15,780 bases of DNA from Porticoccaceae bacterium (GTDB lineage Bacteria; Pseudomonadota; Gammaproteobacteria; Pseudomonadales; Porticoccaceae): positions 1 through 15,780 of the forward strand of contig JAHRWI010000189.1 of NCBI GenBank assembly GCA_019090225.1, read 5' to 3'. The notes beneath the pieces are model-generated. The model ran no database searches and was not told the origin of the DNA. It worked only from the letters and a program-made list of their open reading frames with translations. Shown in pieces: positions 5,910 to 13,117 of this stretch. Position 1 is the first letter of the stretch; every line of letters begins with the position of its first letter. The translations under genes and the position numbers were made by a program.

Positions 5910-6986
5910 TTAAGAAATCAGTTTAACTGCCTGATCATAAAACCGTGTGACGGTATGGGCGAACTCTTCCCACATGGGGTCGATGCGCTGCTTTTTGCGA
6001 TGCAGGCGTACGTTCAAACAGGCGATGGAACCGAGCTGGTAGGCGGCCAGGGCCTGGTACCAGAGGATATCTTCGAAGCGTCTGCCCATACCGCGCTGAT
6101 AGATATCAGCTAGCTCGGCGGGTGAGACCGGCACGCAAGGCATGATGTTATCGGTCCAGAAAGATTTGTCGGCACAGAACATCAGCCAGCCGATATCCAG
6201 TTGCACCGAGCCGATACGCACCAACTCCCAGTCGATAACACCGGCAAGTCTGCCCTCGTGAAACAGGCCATTACCAGGCTGGTAGTCACCGTGAACGATG
6301 CCAATGGGATTCTCATCGGGCATGCTTTTTAGCAGGGCCTCGCGAGCGCGATCAGCCGCCACCACCCATTCCGGCTCCAGCGCCTTGGCGTAAATAGGCT
6401 GCCAACGGGTGATCTCTTCTAGCAGCGGGCGCGGGGTTTCCCAGTTGGGTAATTTGCTCTGCCAGTCGACCTGATGGATTCGGGGTAGGACTTCGGCCAT
6501 ATCCCGCCACAGGGGCGCGACTTTGTCATCACTGAGGTCGAAAGACTCATCCGGCCCCCAGATAAAGAACTCACGACCTTTGAGTTTTTCCATGACCACA
6601 TAGGGCACACCAAATTCGTCTTCATCGGGGGAAGCAAAGGGCACGGCGGGTACTGGTAAGCCTGCTTCATACAAGGTGTTTAACAGGGGTGCGGTGCGGT
6701 AGACATCGGTATTACCCTCGCGGCGCACACCCTTGGGCGCTAGCTTGATGATGTAGCCACCCAGTTGTTTACCCGCTTCGTCGAAGACATCAAAGCCGTA
6801 GGTGAGGCCTGCATGACCACCGAGCATAGGCTCGACATTCTCCATCCGCGCTGAGTCACCAAAGTTAAGCGCCACAAATTTGGCGAGGTCGGCCCGTAAT
6901 TGATCATCGACACCCGGCCTTTCTTCCTGCCCTGCTGCGGTTCCTTGTTGCCCTTTTTCTTCTAAGCCTGTTTCCCCTAAACCCAT
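5910..6986 (-). CDS. APH-family phosphotransferase, probable acyl-CoA/hydroxyacyl-CoA kinase
   Basis: A 358-residue protein with a kinase-like fold. Visible motifs: a glycine-rich loop region GGHAGLTYGF (56-65), an ATP-site Lys in YIIKLAP (81), VMEKLKG hinge (131-137), the catalytic loop HGDYQPGN (232-239) and the metal-binding IDWE (251-254, in place of DFG). The family includes aminoglycoside kinases, but location directly upstream of an ACAD10/11-like dehydrogenase argues for phosphorylation of a hydroxyacyl-CoA, as for LvaA and the APH domain of ACAD11. The first 25 residues are polar and low-complexity. ATG 6986 has AGAGG 6 bases upstream. It is the first gene of the minus-strand operon and diverges from the dienelactone hydrolase gene. 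An antibiotic-resistance role is unlikely. Confidence 0.88.
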   Translation of the reverse strand: MGLGETGLEEKGQQGTAAGQEERPGVDDQLRADLAKFVALNFGDSARMENVEPMLGGHAGLTYGFDVFDEAGKQLGGYIIKLAPKGVRREGNTDVYRTAPLLNTLYEAGLPVPAVPFASPDEDEFGVPYVVMEKLKGREFFIWGPDESFDLSDDKVAPLWRDMAEVLPRIHQVDWQSKLPNWETPRPLLEEITRWQPIYAKALEPEWVVAADRAREALLKSMPDENPIGIVHGDYQPGNGLFHEGRLAGVIDWELVRIGSVQLDIGWLMFCADKSFWTDNIMPCVPVSPAELADIYQRGMGRRFEDILWYQALAAYQLGSIACLNVRLHRKKQRIDPMWEEFAHTVTRFYDQAVKLIS

Positions 6987-7090
6987 GGTTTGCCTCTATT
7001 ACCTATAGCTCATATTAAAAGGCGGCAAGAATACCATCTATCCAGGTCTTGTTCAGAGCAGGCCTTTGCGATACGTCAAGGCTCTACACG

Positions 7091-7120
7091 TTGACTTGTT
7101 ATAGCGAGCATTGTCATAGT
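7091..7120 (+). promoter_or_regulatory. Candidate sigma-70 promoter for the dienelactone hydrolase gene
   Basis: TTGACT (7091-7096) matches the -35 consensus at five of six bases. CATAGT (7115-7120), 18 bases on, matches the -10 consensus at four of six. It lies in the 185-base divergent gap, about 50 bases before the ATG at 7172. The minus-strand operon must have its own promoter in the same gap, but I could not pick one. Confidence 0.4.
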
Positions 7121-7171
7121 TGCAGCATTCTTATTTGTTTTTGTTCAAGCCACGCTTAAAGGAAATCCGCC

Positions 7172-7888
7172 ATGACTATCCAGCACCGCCTTATCGAATA
7201 TAAAGACGGCGACACTTTATTAGAAGCTTATCTCGCCTATGACGACAGCATCAGCGAGCCACGGCCAGGCATTATCATCGCCCACACCTGGTGGGGTCGC
7301 GGCGCGCTGGAATGTAAGCGCGCTGATCAGTTAGCCGAGTTGGGTTACGTGGGCTTTGCCCTCGATATGTATGGCAAGGGCAAGTTAGGTACCACACCGG
7401 AAGAAAACGGCAAGATGATGCAGCCCTTGATGGATGATCGCGCTGTTCTGCAAAATCGTATGGCCGTCGCCCTTACGATAGCTCAGGCACAAACAGAGGT
7501 CGATGCAAGCAATATGGCGGTGATGGGTTACTGCCTGGGTGGTTTGTGCGCGCTTGATCTGGCCCGCACTGGTGCGGATGTAAAAGGCGCTATCAGCTTC
7601 CATGGTTTGTTCGATGCGCCGGATAACATTATCGACCCCCAGATAAAAGCCAGGGTGCTCTGCCTGGATGGTCACGACGACCCGATGACACCCAATGACA
7701 AAGTCGTAACCCTGCAAAAAGAGCTGACCGATGCCGGAGTCGACTGGCAGCTGCACACCTATGGCGGAACCATGCATGGCTTTACCAATCCCGATGCCGA
7801 TATGCCGAAGATGGGTATTAAATATAATGCGGTGGCAGACAGGCGTTCGTGGCAGGCATTGGAGAACTTCCTCGCGGAGATTTTTTAA
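7172..7888 (+). CDS. Dienelactone hydrolase family protein (alpha/beta hydrolase)
   Basis: 238 residues, the usual family length. The nucleophile elbow is GYCLGG with Cys121, as in true dienelactone hydrolases rather than the Ser of most alpha/beta hydrolases. The acid is in DGHDDPMTP (Asp169 or Asp170) and the catalytic His in GGTMHGF (His202). The early AHTWWGR (37-43) forms the oxyanion region. It should hydrolyse a lactone or ester in the cytosol. AAGGAAAT ends 7 bases before the ATG. It is transcribed divergently from the APH-ACAD-permease operon, and 4-hydroxy acids form lactones readily, so it could supply or recycle their substrate; that link is inference. An exact substrate cannot be given. 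Confidence 0.9.
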   Translation: MTIQHRLIEYKDGDTLLEAYLAYDDSISEPRPGIIIAHTWWGRGALECKRADQLAELGYVGFALDMYGKGKLGTTPEENGKMMQPLMDDRAVLQNRMAVALTIAQAQTEVDASNMAVMGYCLGGLCALDLARTGADVKGAISFHGLFDAPDNIIDPQIKARVLCLDGHDDPMTPNDKVVTLQKELTDAGVDWQLHTYGGTMHGFTNPDADMPKMGIKYNAVADRRSWQALENFLAEIF

Positions 7889-7919
7889 GCGACGAAATTG
7901 CGAGCCGACTGATCTTCAG

Positions 7920-7941
7920 CAAGTTAACGACAAGTTAAACG
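7920..7941 (+). repeat. Two tandem 11-bp repeats
   Basis: CAAGTTAACGA is followed at once by CAAGTTAAACG, with identity over the first eight bases. They lie just after the dienelactone hydrolase stop. The function is unknown and this may be a slippage product. Confidence 0.45.
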
Positions 7942-8035
7942 CGAGCTAAAATCTACGGCCTGGTCTAAAATCCCCTGCCCATCTTTTCGTCAAAGCAATC
8001 ACGCTAGCTGCCCAGACCAAACAGTAAGCCCCTTA

Positions 8036-8087
8036 TTTGCCAGTTGCTTTGCGGCTAGAACTTAAGCTGGCTACCTGAACTGGCAAA
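8036..8087. promoter_or_regulatory. 10-bp perfect inverted repeat just before the MFS gene
   Basis: TTTGCCAGTT (8036-8045) and AACTGGCAAA (8078-8087) are exact reverse complements, 32 bases apart. The right arm ends 18 bases before the MFS ATG. The pair could be two half-sites for a looping or wide-spaced regulator, or the stem of a leader hairpin. The MFS start has only a weak GGA upstream, so a structure here could matter for translation. The symmetry is seen directly; the role is inferred. Confidence 0.45.
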
Positions 8088-8105
8088 CCCAACACCGGAA
8101 CCCAC

Positions 8106-9365
8106 ATGTATTACGGCTGGATATTACTAAGCACCATCGGTTTTATTTATATGGCCTCTGTTGGCGCCGTGTTTTACGGCCTTAGCGTCATGATGCCTGC
8201 GATGATTGACGACCTGGGCTGGACTCGCGCCCAGGCCACCACCGGCTTTGCCATTTTGTCGGTGGTCATCGGTGTTGCTGGCCCGCTGGTCACCATCATG
8301 ATGAAAAAAATTAACCCGCGCCTGACCATAATTCTCGGGGGTTTTGTCACCACCGCCGGGGCGAGCATCGTGTATTTTAATCACTCCCTGCCCGTGTATT
8401 ACCTGGCCACGGCCGTTCTGGGTTGCGGCATGACTATGCAAGCGGTGTTACCCGGCACTCAATTAGTAACACTTTGGTTTCATCAGCGTCGGTCAATGGC
8501 ACTGGGTATTTTTATGGCCGCTGGCGGCCTCGGTGGCGTGGTCGGCGCGCCCACCTTTACCTGGTTGATTCATTGGTTTAATGACTGGCGACCGGTGTGG
8601 CTTTTTGTCGGTCTAGTCTCGTTATTTTCGTCCTTGCTGAGCTGGCTACTCATCCGCAATAAGCCCGAAGATGTGGGTCAGCAACTCGATGGCGTAAACA
8701 CGGAGGACTCCGTAAATGATCAACCAAAAGCTGCTGCAAAGGCTGGAGTCTACAAAACTAACCGGGACTGGACAGTACGACAAGCCTTCATGGATTCCAC
8801 CTACTGGATCATTCTATTTTCAGGTGCGCTCGCTGTCACCGGCCACATGATGGTCAGCAGCCAGTTGGTTCTGCACGTCAAAGATATGGGTATGACCGCC
8901 ATTATTGCTGCCTCAGCCCTGGGTGTTCAGGGCCTGTTTACCACCAGCGGACGCTTTCTTTCTGGCCTGCTTGGCGACTTCACTATCGAACCCCGCACAC
9001 TGTTTTTCTTTGGCATGGCATCAGAGTTTATCGGCATGCTAATACTCACCAATGCCCATAATCCCATCCTTTTATATGCCTCAGTAATATTTTTTGGCCT
9101 GGGCTTTGGTCTGGGCCTGGTCGGCTCTACCGCCATGCTGGCAAATTATTACGGCCCGGAAAACACCCCGACCCTGCTCTCTTACCGCATTCTTCTGAGT
9201 ACGGTGTTTGGCGGTATCGGCGTCGTGATAGCGGGCTACTGCGGTGATATTTTCGGTGGTTATAAAGAGGTGTTTTACGGCTTCTCAGGCTTTCTGCTGC
9301 TGGCAACGCTGTTGGTATTGTTGATTAAAATCCCTAAACCAGAAACTTCCGAGCTAGCGGTATAG
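8106..9365 (+). CDS. MFS transporter, oxalate/formate-monocarboxylate type
   Basis: A 419-residue inner-membrane carrier with about 12 hydrophobic segments split by a polar loop (about 183-224, from RNKPEDVGQ to the NRDWTVRQA segment). YYGWILL at the N-terminus, WFHQRRSMALGIFMAAGGLGG in the helix 4-5 region and RNKPEDVGQ after helix 6 are typical of the OFA/monocarboxylate branch of the major facilitator superfamily. It probably moves an organic acid by exchange or proton symport. ATG 8106 starts just before the YYGW motif, but its ribosome site is weak (CCGGAA). It follows the dienelactone hydrolase gene by 217 bases on the same strand, so it could serve the same pathway. Direction of transport and substrate are not determined. 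Confidence 0.92.
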   Translation: MYYGWILLSTIGFIYMASVGAVFYGLSVMMPAMIDDLGWTRAQATTGFAILSVVIGVAGPLVTIMMKKINPRLTIILGGFVTTAGASIVYFNHSLPVYYLATAVLGCGMTMQAVLPGTQLVTLWFHQRRSMALGIFMAAGGLGGVVGAPTFTWLIHWFNDWRPVWLFVGLVSLFSSLLSWLLIRNKPEDVGQQLDGVNTEDSVNDQPKAAAKAGVYKTNRDWTVRQAFMDSTYWIILFSGALAVTGHMMVSSQLVLHVKDMGMTAIIAASALGVQGLFTTSGRFLSGLLGDFTIEPRTLFFFGMASEFIGMLILTNAHNPILLYASVIFFGLGFGLGLVGSTAMLANYYGPENTPTLLSYRILLSTVFGGIGVVIAGYCGDIFGGYKEVFYGFSGFLLLATLLVLLIKIPKPETSELAV

Positions 9366-9401
9366 CTGCTAATTTAAAATCGCGGCTATCTACAACATTT
9401 A

Positions 9402-9431
9402 TTAAACACTGCTCTTTTAAACACAGTCCTT
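9402..9431 (+). repeat. Two tandem copies of a 15-bp repeat
   Basis: TTAAACACTGCTCTT is followed at once by TTAAACACAGTCCTT, 12 of 15 identical. It lies 37 bases after the MFS stop. The period is the same as in three other gaps in this window. Confidence 0.5.
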
Positions 9432-9441
9432 TTCATTGATC

Positions 9442-9528
9442 TCAATAGTTAGCCGATAGGGCGTGCCACCAGCCATAGCCCAGCATGGTTGCAGCCAAAA
9501 TAATGCTTATGAGCAAGAATCTAAGCAT
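9442..9528 (-). CDS. Possible 28-residue single-helix membrane protein
   Basis: On the minus strand, ATG 9528 opens a 28-codon frame to a TGA at 9442-9444. The product starts MLRFLLISIILAATMLGYGW and ends in WHALSANY. It would be a single membrane helix with a basic N-terminus and an aromatic tail, the shape of many bacterial small membrane proteins. There is no clear Shine-Dalgarno. The frame is closed by a TAA eight codons further upstream. It occupies the gap between two plus-strand genes, which would otherwise be empty. Conservation in relatives would decide; chance is quite possible. Confidence 0.3.
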   Translation of the reverse strand: MLRFLLISIILAATMLGYGWWHALSANY

Positions 9529-9630
9529 CGGTATAAACCAGACGGTATTTTAATAATGCTAATGCCCTACTGTTTATATGCTTTATGCTAGTTGTACCAA
9601 TAAAAATACACAGCCCCCTGGAGACAGCCC

Positions 9631-10377
9631 ATGTTAAAAGTATTCAAGATTCTCAGTCTTATCATAATTGGCCTGGCCATCAATACACCCACTCTGGCAA
9701 ACACCTATACGGATGCTGTGGACAACCCCGCCCGAAGCGACGCTGATCGCGAGCGTGATAAAACCAGCAAACCGGCAGCGGTTCTTGAGTTTTTTGCGGT
9801 TCAACCGGGCACCAGGGTACTGGATTTGTTTTCTGGTGGTGGTTATTACTCCGAATTGTTGTCCTATGCTGTCGGGCCTGCGGGGCAGGTTATTGCACAC
9901 ACCAATGACGTTTATGAGAGTTCCGCAGGTGAGGAAACCGCAATACGCTTTAAGGACAATCGCTTAGCGAATGTCAGCCGATTAACTTCCGAGATGGATA
10001 ACCTTGGGCTTGAGCAGGCTTCGTTGGATATGATCCTGATGGTACTGAGCTACCACGACATCTATTACATCGCCGACTACTGGCCAAAAGTGGATAGAGA
10101 CCAGTTCTTTAAACAAATTCGAGACAGCTTAAAACCTGGCGGGATTCTTGCGGTTATTGATCACTCGGCGCAACCAGGTAGCGGTAAGAGCGCTGCCCAG
10201 GCGCTACACCGAATCGACGAGGTGTTTGCAAAACAGGACATCGAAAGTGCGGGTTTTGTTTTTGATGGTGCTTCTGAGACCCTGCGTAACCCGGAAGATA
10301 CGCGAACCCTTGGCGTATTTGATGAGGCGATCCGCAGGAAAACGGATCGCTTTGTTTATCGCTTTATTAAGCCGTGA
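9631..10377 (+). CDS. Exported class I SAM-methyltransferase-like protein
   Basis: 248 residues. A signal peptide is clear: basic start (MLKVFK), hydrophobic core 7-18 and a probable cleavage after TLA (about 23). The mature part is a Rossmann methyltransferase: motif I VLDLFSGGGYYSE (63-75), YHD (141-143) at the motif IV region and LKPGG (167-171). It belongs with the predicted, exported methyltransferases of proteobacteria (COG4798-like). SAM is not known to be abundant outside the cytoplasm, so the reaction and cofactor of the mature protein are unclear; it may have lost methyl transfer. GGAG at 9620-9623 supports ATG 9631. The gene ends at a strong terminator shared with the convergent gene. 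The substrate is unknown. Confidence 0.85.
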   Translation: MLKVFKILSLIIIGLAINTPTLANTYTDAVDNPARSDADRERDKTSKPAAVLEFFAVQPGTRVLDLFSGGGYYSELLSYAVGPAGQVIAHTNDVYESSAGEETAIRFKDNRLANVSRLTSEMDNLGLEQASLDMILMVLSYHDIYYIADYWPKVDRDQFFKQIRDSLKPGGILAVIDHSAQPGSGKSAAQALHRIDEVFAKQDIESAGFVFDGASETLRNPEDTRTLGVFDEAIRRKTDRFVYRFIKP

Positions 10378-10395
10378 AGCTATTCAGAGAGTGAT

Positions 10396-10433
10396 AAAAA
10401 AGGCCTGATAAAAAATTTTATCAGGCCTTTTTT
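10396..10433. terminator. Bidirectional intrinsic terminator
   Basis: An almost perfect inverted repeat runs from A10396 to T10433: six A, GGCCTGATAAAA, two A at the tip, TTTTATCAGGCC, six T. Read on either strand it gives a GC-based stem followed by a T-run. It lies between the convergent methyltransferase-like gene (stop 10377) and the secreted-protein gene (stop 10468), so it should end transcription of both. Confidence 0.92.
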
Positions 10434-10467
10434 ACAGGAGTAATATTACTCCTGAGCTAGCGTCCGC

Positions 10468-11535
10468 TTAGTTAGCCGCAGCGGCTGCCTCTCTTTCTAA
10501 CTGTCGCGCTCCGCCGAGCATACCAATCATGGCGTGATTACCCTCATGACAGGCATATTCGAAGATTTGATCTTCGGTAGCACGCAGAGGAATAGCAACG
10601 GTAAAAGCTTTGGTAAATGTAGCTGGGTCATTAACGGTGTATTCGTACATTAATACGGAATCACTGGTTCGAGTAAACTTCTCAATCAAGTGCAGGCCTT
10701 TGCCCGAACCTACAGCTCCGATTTGACCGGGATCATCTACCGAAATAGGCAACTGGAATGAAGGCGTTTTGTCGGTGAAATTTCTGGTCTCAACCACCAA
10801 AGTATCACCGTCCCAATGACCTCGTGAATCGCCCGTCCATTTGTTCATATCTGTCGGCAGGTGCGCGCTGCCATCCATAGGCACTACCCGTGCATCGTGG
10901 ACCATCTCAGTAAACAACACGACATGATCAGCTGCCTGTACTATACGAAGGTTATTGTTGTAGGCGCTGGGTATTAGTGGCGGGCCAGCATTAAAACCAA
11001 CCATGCATCTTTCGGAGAGTCCCAGTGATTCTGGGCCTTCGGGTCGAAAGGTAGCGAGACCAATAGAAAAGAATTCTCGTACCGGCAGTTCCCGTGAAAG
11101 GTAGTTTTGTCGCCCGGCCATGGCTGCTGGCGTGAGCTCAGGCAAACGGCCATTGGCTGGATCGACTATCAGCGACGTCCTGCGGTCATCGTCCATCGTT
11201 GTACCGTAATCTAACCAAAAATTGTTATAAGGAACCTCAACGTCGTACTCGGCCGGAAGATCGAGATCCTTTTTATTATCGGTATCGTTACCCTGTACCA
11301 CCTTGTTGCGGTAGGCCTTTTCCTCTTCCTCGGTGAATTTTTGTTTATCGCCTAAATCTCTTGGCCGCTCAAGTGGCGTCAGGGTACGAAAATCCCAGAT
11401 ACCCTGAAGATCTGGATGGCCCTGTGCATTACGCGCAGGTTCATACTTTGAAGCTTCAGCTCGATCTGAGGCAATGGCAGCCAAGACAGCGACAAAAGGT
11501 ACGACGAGTAATAATATTTTCTTTGCGGTGTTCAT
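10468..11535 (-). CDS. Secreted protein of unknown function
   Basis: 355 residues with an N-terminal signal peptide: basic MNTAKK, hydrophobic core 7-22 and a probable cleavage after AEA (about 28). The mature protein begins with GHPDLQGIWDFRTLTPLERP (39-58), a pattern seen in a large set of uncharacterised secreted proteins of proteobacteria and acidobacteria. Later segments (DDDRRTSLIVDPANGRLPEL, GHWDGDTLVVETRNFTD) are beta-rich and conserved in that set. No catalytic motif stands out; two Cys (in LSERCMVG and EYACHEG) could form a disulphide. GGAGG eight bases before the ATG gives a strong start. It is a single-gene unit on the minus strand that ends at the shared terminator. It is probably periplasmic. 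I make no functional claim. Confidence 0.82.
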   Translation of the reverse strand: MNTAKKILLLVVPFVAVLAAIASDRAEASKYEPARNAQGHPDLQGIWDFRTLTPLERPRDLGDKQKFTEEEEKAYRNKVVQGNDTDNKKDLDLPAEYDVEVPYNNFWLDYGTTMDDDRRTSLIVDPANGRLPELTPAAMAGRQNYLSRELPVREFFSIGLATFRPEGPESLGLSERCMVGFNAGPPLIPSAYNNNLRIVQAADHVVLFTEMVHDARVVPMDGSAHLPTDMNKWTGDSRGHWDGDTLVVETRNFTDKTPSFQLPISVDDPGQIGAVGSGKGLHLIEKFTRTSDSVLMYEYTVNDPATFTKAFTVAIPLRATEDQIFEYACHEGNHAMIGMLGGARQLEREAAAAAN

Positions 11536-11576
11536 TGGGAGACCTCCAGGGTCATTCTTTAACTTGGCTTGCCATT

Positions 11577-11636
11577 GCTATTAAGCAACTTGGTGTTAAA
11601 CAAGTGATTGCTAAATAACTCATTGCTAAACAACAG
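11577..11636 (+). repeat. Four degenerate 15-bp tandem repeats
   Basis: Consecutive units are GCTATTAAGCAACTT, GGTGTTAAACAAGTG, ATTGCTAAATAACTC and ATTGCTAAACAACAG. The last two match at 12 of 15 positions; neighbours further left match at 9-10 of 15. The shared core is roughly TTAAACAA. The array lies about 40 bases upstream of the secreted-protein start, on the promoter side. Confidence 0.5.
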
Positions 11637-11714
11637 GGCATCGAGATTTAATATTTGTGGCTATTTGTGTTTGACTGAACAGGCGTAATCGTACTCTAAA
11701 AGTTAATGTAAAGT

Positions 11715-11774
11715 CATTAACTCAACTGTCATGAGATCAACTACCATAAGACCAATCACAATAAGATCAAAACG
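11715..11774 (+). repeat. Four degenerate 15-bp tandem repeats (second array)
   Basis: Consecutive units are CATTAACTCAACTGT, CATGAGATCAACTAC, CATAAGACCAATCAC and AATAAGATCAAAACG. Neighbouring units agree at about 9-11 of 15 positions, with a core ATNAGANCAA. The unit differs in sequence from the array at 11577 but has the same length. Confidence 0.5.
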
Positions 11775-11882
11775 TTGTCGCTTGCCTGTCGCTCGAATGA
11801 CATGATCTTTATTCCAGGGCAAGCTATCAATCATTACACTTGGACGGACACAGGCAAGCCGTCGTTTACGCTGTTTTTTGCT

Positions 11883-12944
11883 TCACCCTGCATCCAGTTC
11901 CTGGGCTAGTTCCCAGGCTCGATCAGCCCGGTTTCGACATTCATCACCGTAAGTCAGAGCTGATTCTGAGCTGGCATTGCCGTCCAACCCACGCTTGTAG
12001 ACACCCTGAACGATGGCGGCAGAGCGGAACAGGTTGTACACCACGTAGAATTTCCAGTTATCGATCTTGTCACGCCCCGAGGCTTTGCAATATTCGGCGA
12101 CCATTTCTTCCTGGGATGGAATGCCAAGACTGGCCCGCTCGGGTGAACGCAATCTCACCTCACCGTAAAAGTCTGCATCGAATTCCATACAGCTATAACC
12201 CAGATCAGCCAGCGGATGACCGATGGTCGAAAGCTCCCAGTCCAGCACCGCGACAATGCGGGGCTCGGTGGGGTGATAAACCATATTCGCCATACGGAAG
12301 TCACCGTGGGCAATGCTGACATCGCTGGAGTCTGGCAGGTGTTTGGGCACCCACTCAATCAGATTATCCATACTGTCGAGTTGTTTGGTTTTGGTGGTCT
12401 GGTACTGCTTGCTCCAGCGAGAAATCTGGCGCTCGTAATAATTTCCGGGACGACCATAGGTTTCGAGACCCACTGCCAGGTAGTCGACGGCGTGCATGGC
12501 CGCCATCACCCGCATCATATCGAGATACATCTCTCGACGATCTTCCGAACTACAGCCAGGTAAAAGTATTTCGTTGTAAATACGGCCCTCAACCAGCGCC
12601 ATGACATAAAACTTAACCCCGATGACATTGAGGTCCTCGCACAGGGCATACATTTTCGGCACCGGCACATCGGTATCCCAGAGCGCCTTCATAATGCGGT
12701 ACTCCCTATCGACCTGATGGGCGGAGGGCAGTAATTCTCCGGGCGGTTGCTTACGCAGGATGTAGAAACCCGAGGCGGCTTCCAGCTTGAAAGTGGGGTT
12801 ACTCTGGCCCCCGTCAAACTGCATGATTTTTAAAGGCCCTTTAAAGCCTTCAACATTGGCTTCCATAAATTTTAGCAGGGCACTTTGGTCAAACTCATGT
12901 CCGGCTCGAATGGCTGTCAAATCGGTAGCACTATCACTCATCAT
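11883..12944 (-). CDS. ACAD10/11-type APH phosphotransferase (acyl-CoA kinase family)
   Basis: 353 residues, closely patterned on the kinase domain of ACAD10/ACAD11: FDGGQSNPTFKL (43-54), YILRKQPPGELLPSAHQVDR (61-80), FYVMALVEGRIY (112-123), the catalytic loop HGDFRMAN (213-220) and VLDWELSTIGHPLADLGY (233-250), where Asp235 should bind metal. These are the signature strings of the subfamily, so this assignment is firmer than for the other APH gene. It probably phosphorylates a hydroxyacyl-CoA, but no ACAD gene adjoins it in this window. ATGATG offers two starts (12944 or 12941); AGGAAGAA just upstream fits either. It is transcribed divergently from the two LLM oxidoreductase genes across 173 bases. 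Confidence 0.92.
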   Translation of the reverse strand: MMSDSATDLTAIRAGHEFDQSALLKFMEANVEGFKGPLKIMQFDGGQSNPTFKLEAASGFYILRKQPPGELLPSAHQVDREYRIMKALWDTDVPVPKMYALCEDLNVIGVKFYVMALVEGRIYNEILLPGCSSEDRREMYLDMMRVMAAMHAVDYLAVGLETYGRPGNYYERQISRWSKQYQTTKTKQLDSMDNLIEWVPKHLPDSSDVSIAHGDFRMANMVYHPTEPRIVAVLDWELSTIGHPLADLGYSCMEFDADFYGEVRLRSPERASLGIPSQEEMVAEYCKASGRDKIDNWKFYVVYNLFRSAAIVQGVYKRGLDGNASSESALTYGDECRNRADRAWELAQELDAG

Positions 12945-13005
12945 TTCTTCCTAAAGACTATTTGCGCGCTAGCATAACCCTTGAACCCCAAGGCCGCAAA
13001 ATGTA

Positions 13006-13047
13006 AGACTGTTTAACTTGAAAATGAGACTGCTTAATTTAAAACTG
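13006..13047 (+). repeat. Two tandem 21-bp repeats in a divergent promoter region
   Basis: The unit starts AGACTGTTTAACTTGAAAAT in copy one (13006-13026) and AGACTGCTTAATTTAAAACT in copy two (13027-13047); they agree at 17 of 21 positions. They sit in the gap between the APH gene and the first LLM gene. A 21-bp spacing puts both copies on the same face of the helix, so they could be paired regulator sites. Confidence 0.5.
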
Positions 13048-13117
13048 ACCGTTTGAAATAAGCAGTGAGAAACAATCTGCTTAAAATAATCTAAAAGCTA
13101 GTCCCCAGGACAACGCC

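Larger units (their letters stand above)
11536..11882. other. 347-base gap between two minus-strand genes
   Basis: There is no gene here. The gap should hold the promoter of the secreted-protein gene and the 3' end of the second APH gene. It is AT-rich and mostly made of two four-copy 15-bp degenerate tandem arrays (11577-11636 and 11715-11774). A 10-bp inverted repeat follows: GCTTGCCTGT (11780-11789) with ACAGGCAAGC (11850-11859). No clear terminator for the APH gene is visible. Confidence 0.6.

Noticed and set aside
5910..6986. Aminoglycoside resistance gene
   Set aside because: The APH fold is shared, but the operon with an ACAD and the lack of any resistance or mobile context favour an acyl-CoA or metabolite kinase.
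7385..7777. 130-residue minus-strand frame in the dienelactone hydrolase gene
   Set aside because: It is antisense to a well-supported enzyme, with no ribosome site and no recognisable domain.
11577..11774. CRISPR array
   Set aside because: The repeats are 15 bp, degenerate and directly adjacent with no unique spacers, and no cas gene is present.
11840..12319. 159-residue plus-strand frame opposite the second APH gene
   Set aside because: It is mostly antisense to a strongly conserved kinase. Composition is rich in Arg, Pro, His and Cys and looks non-coding.
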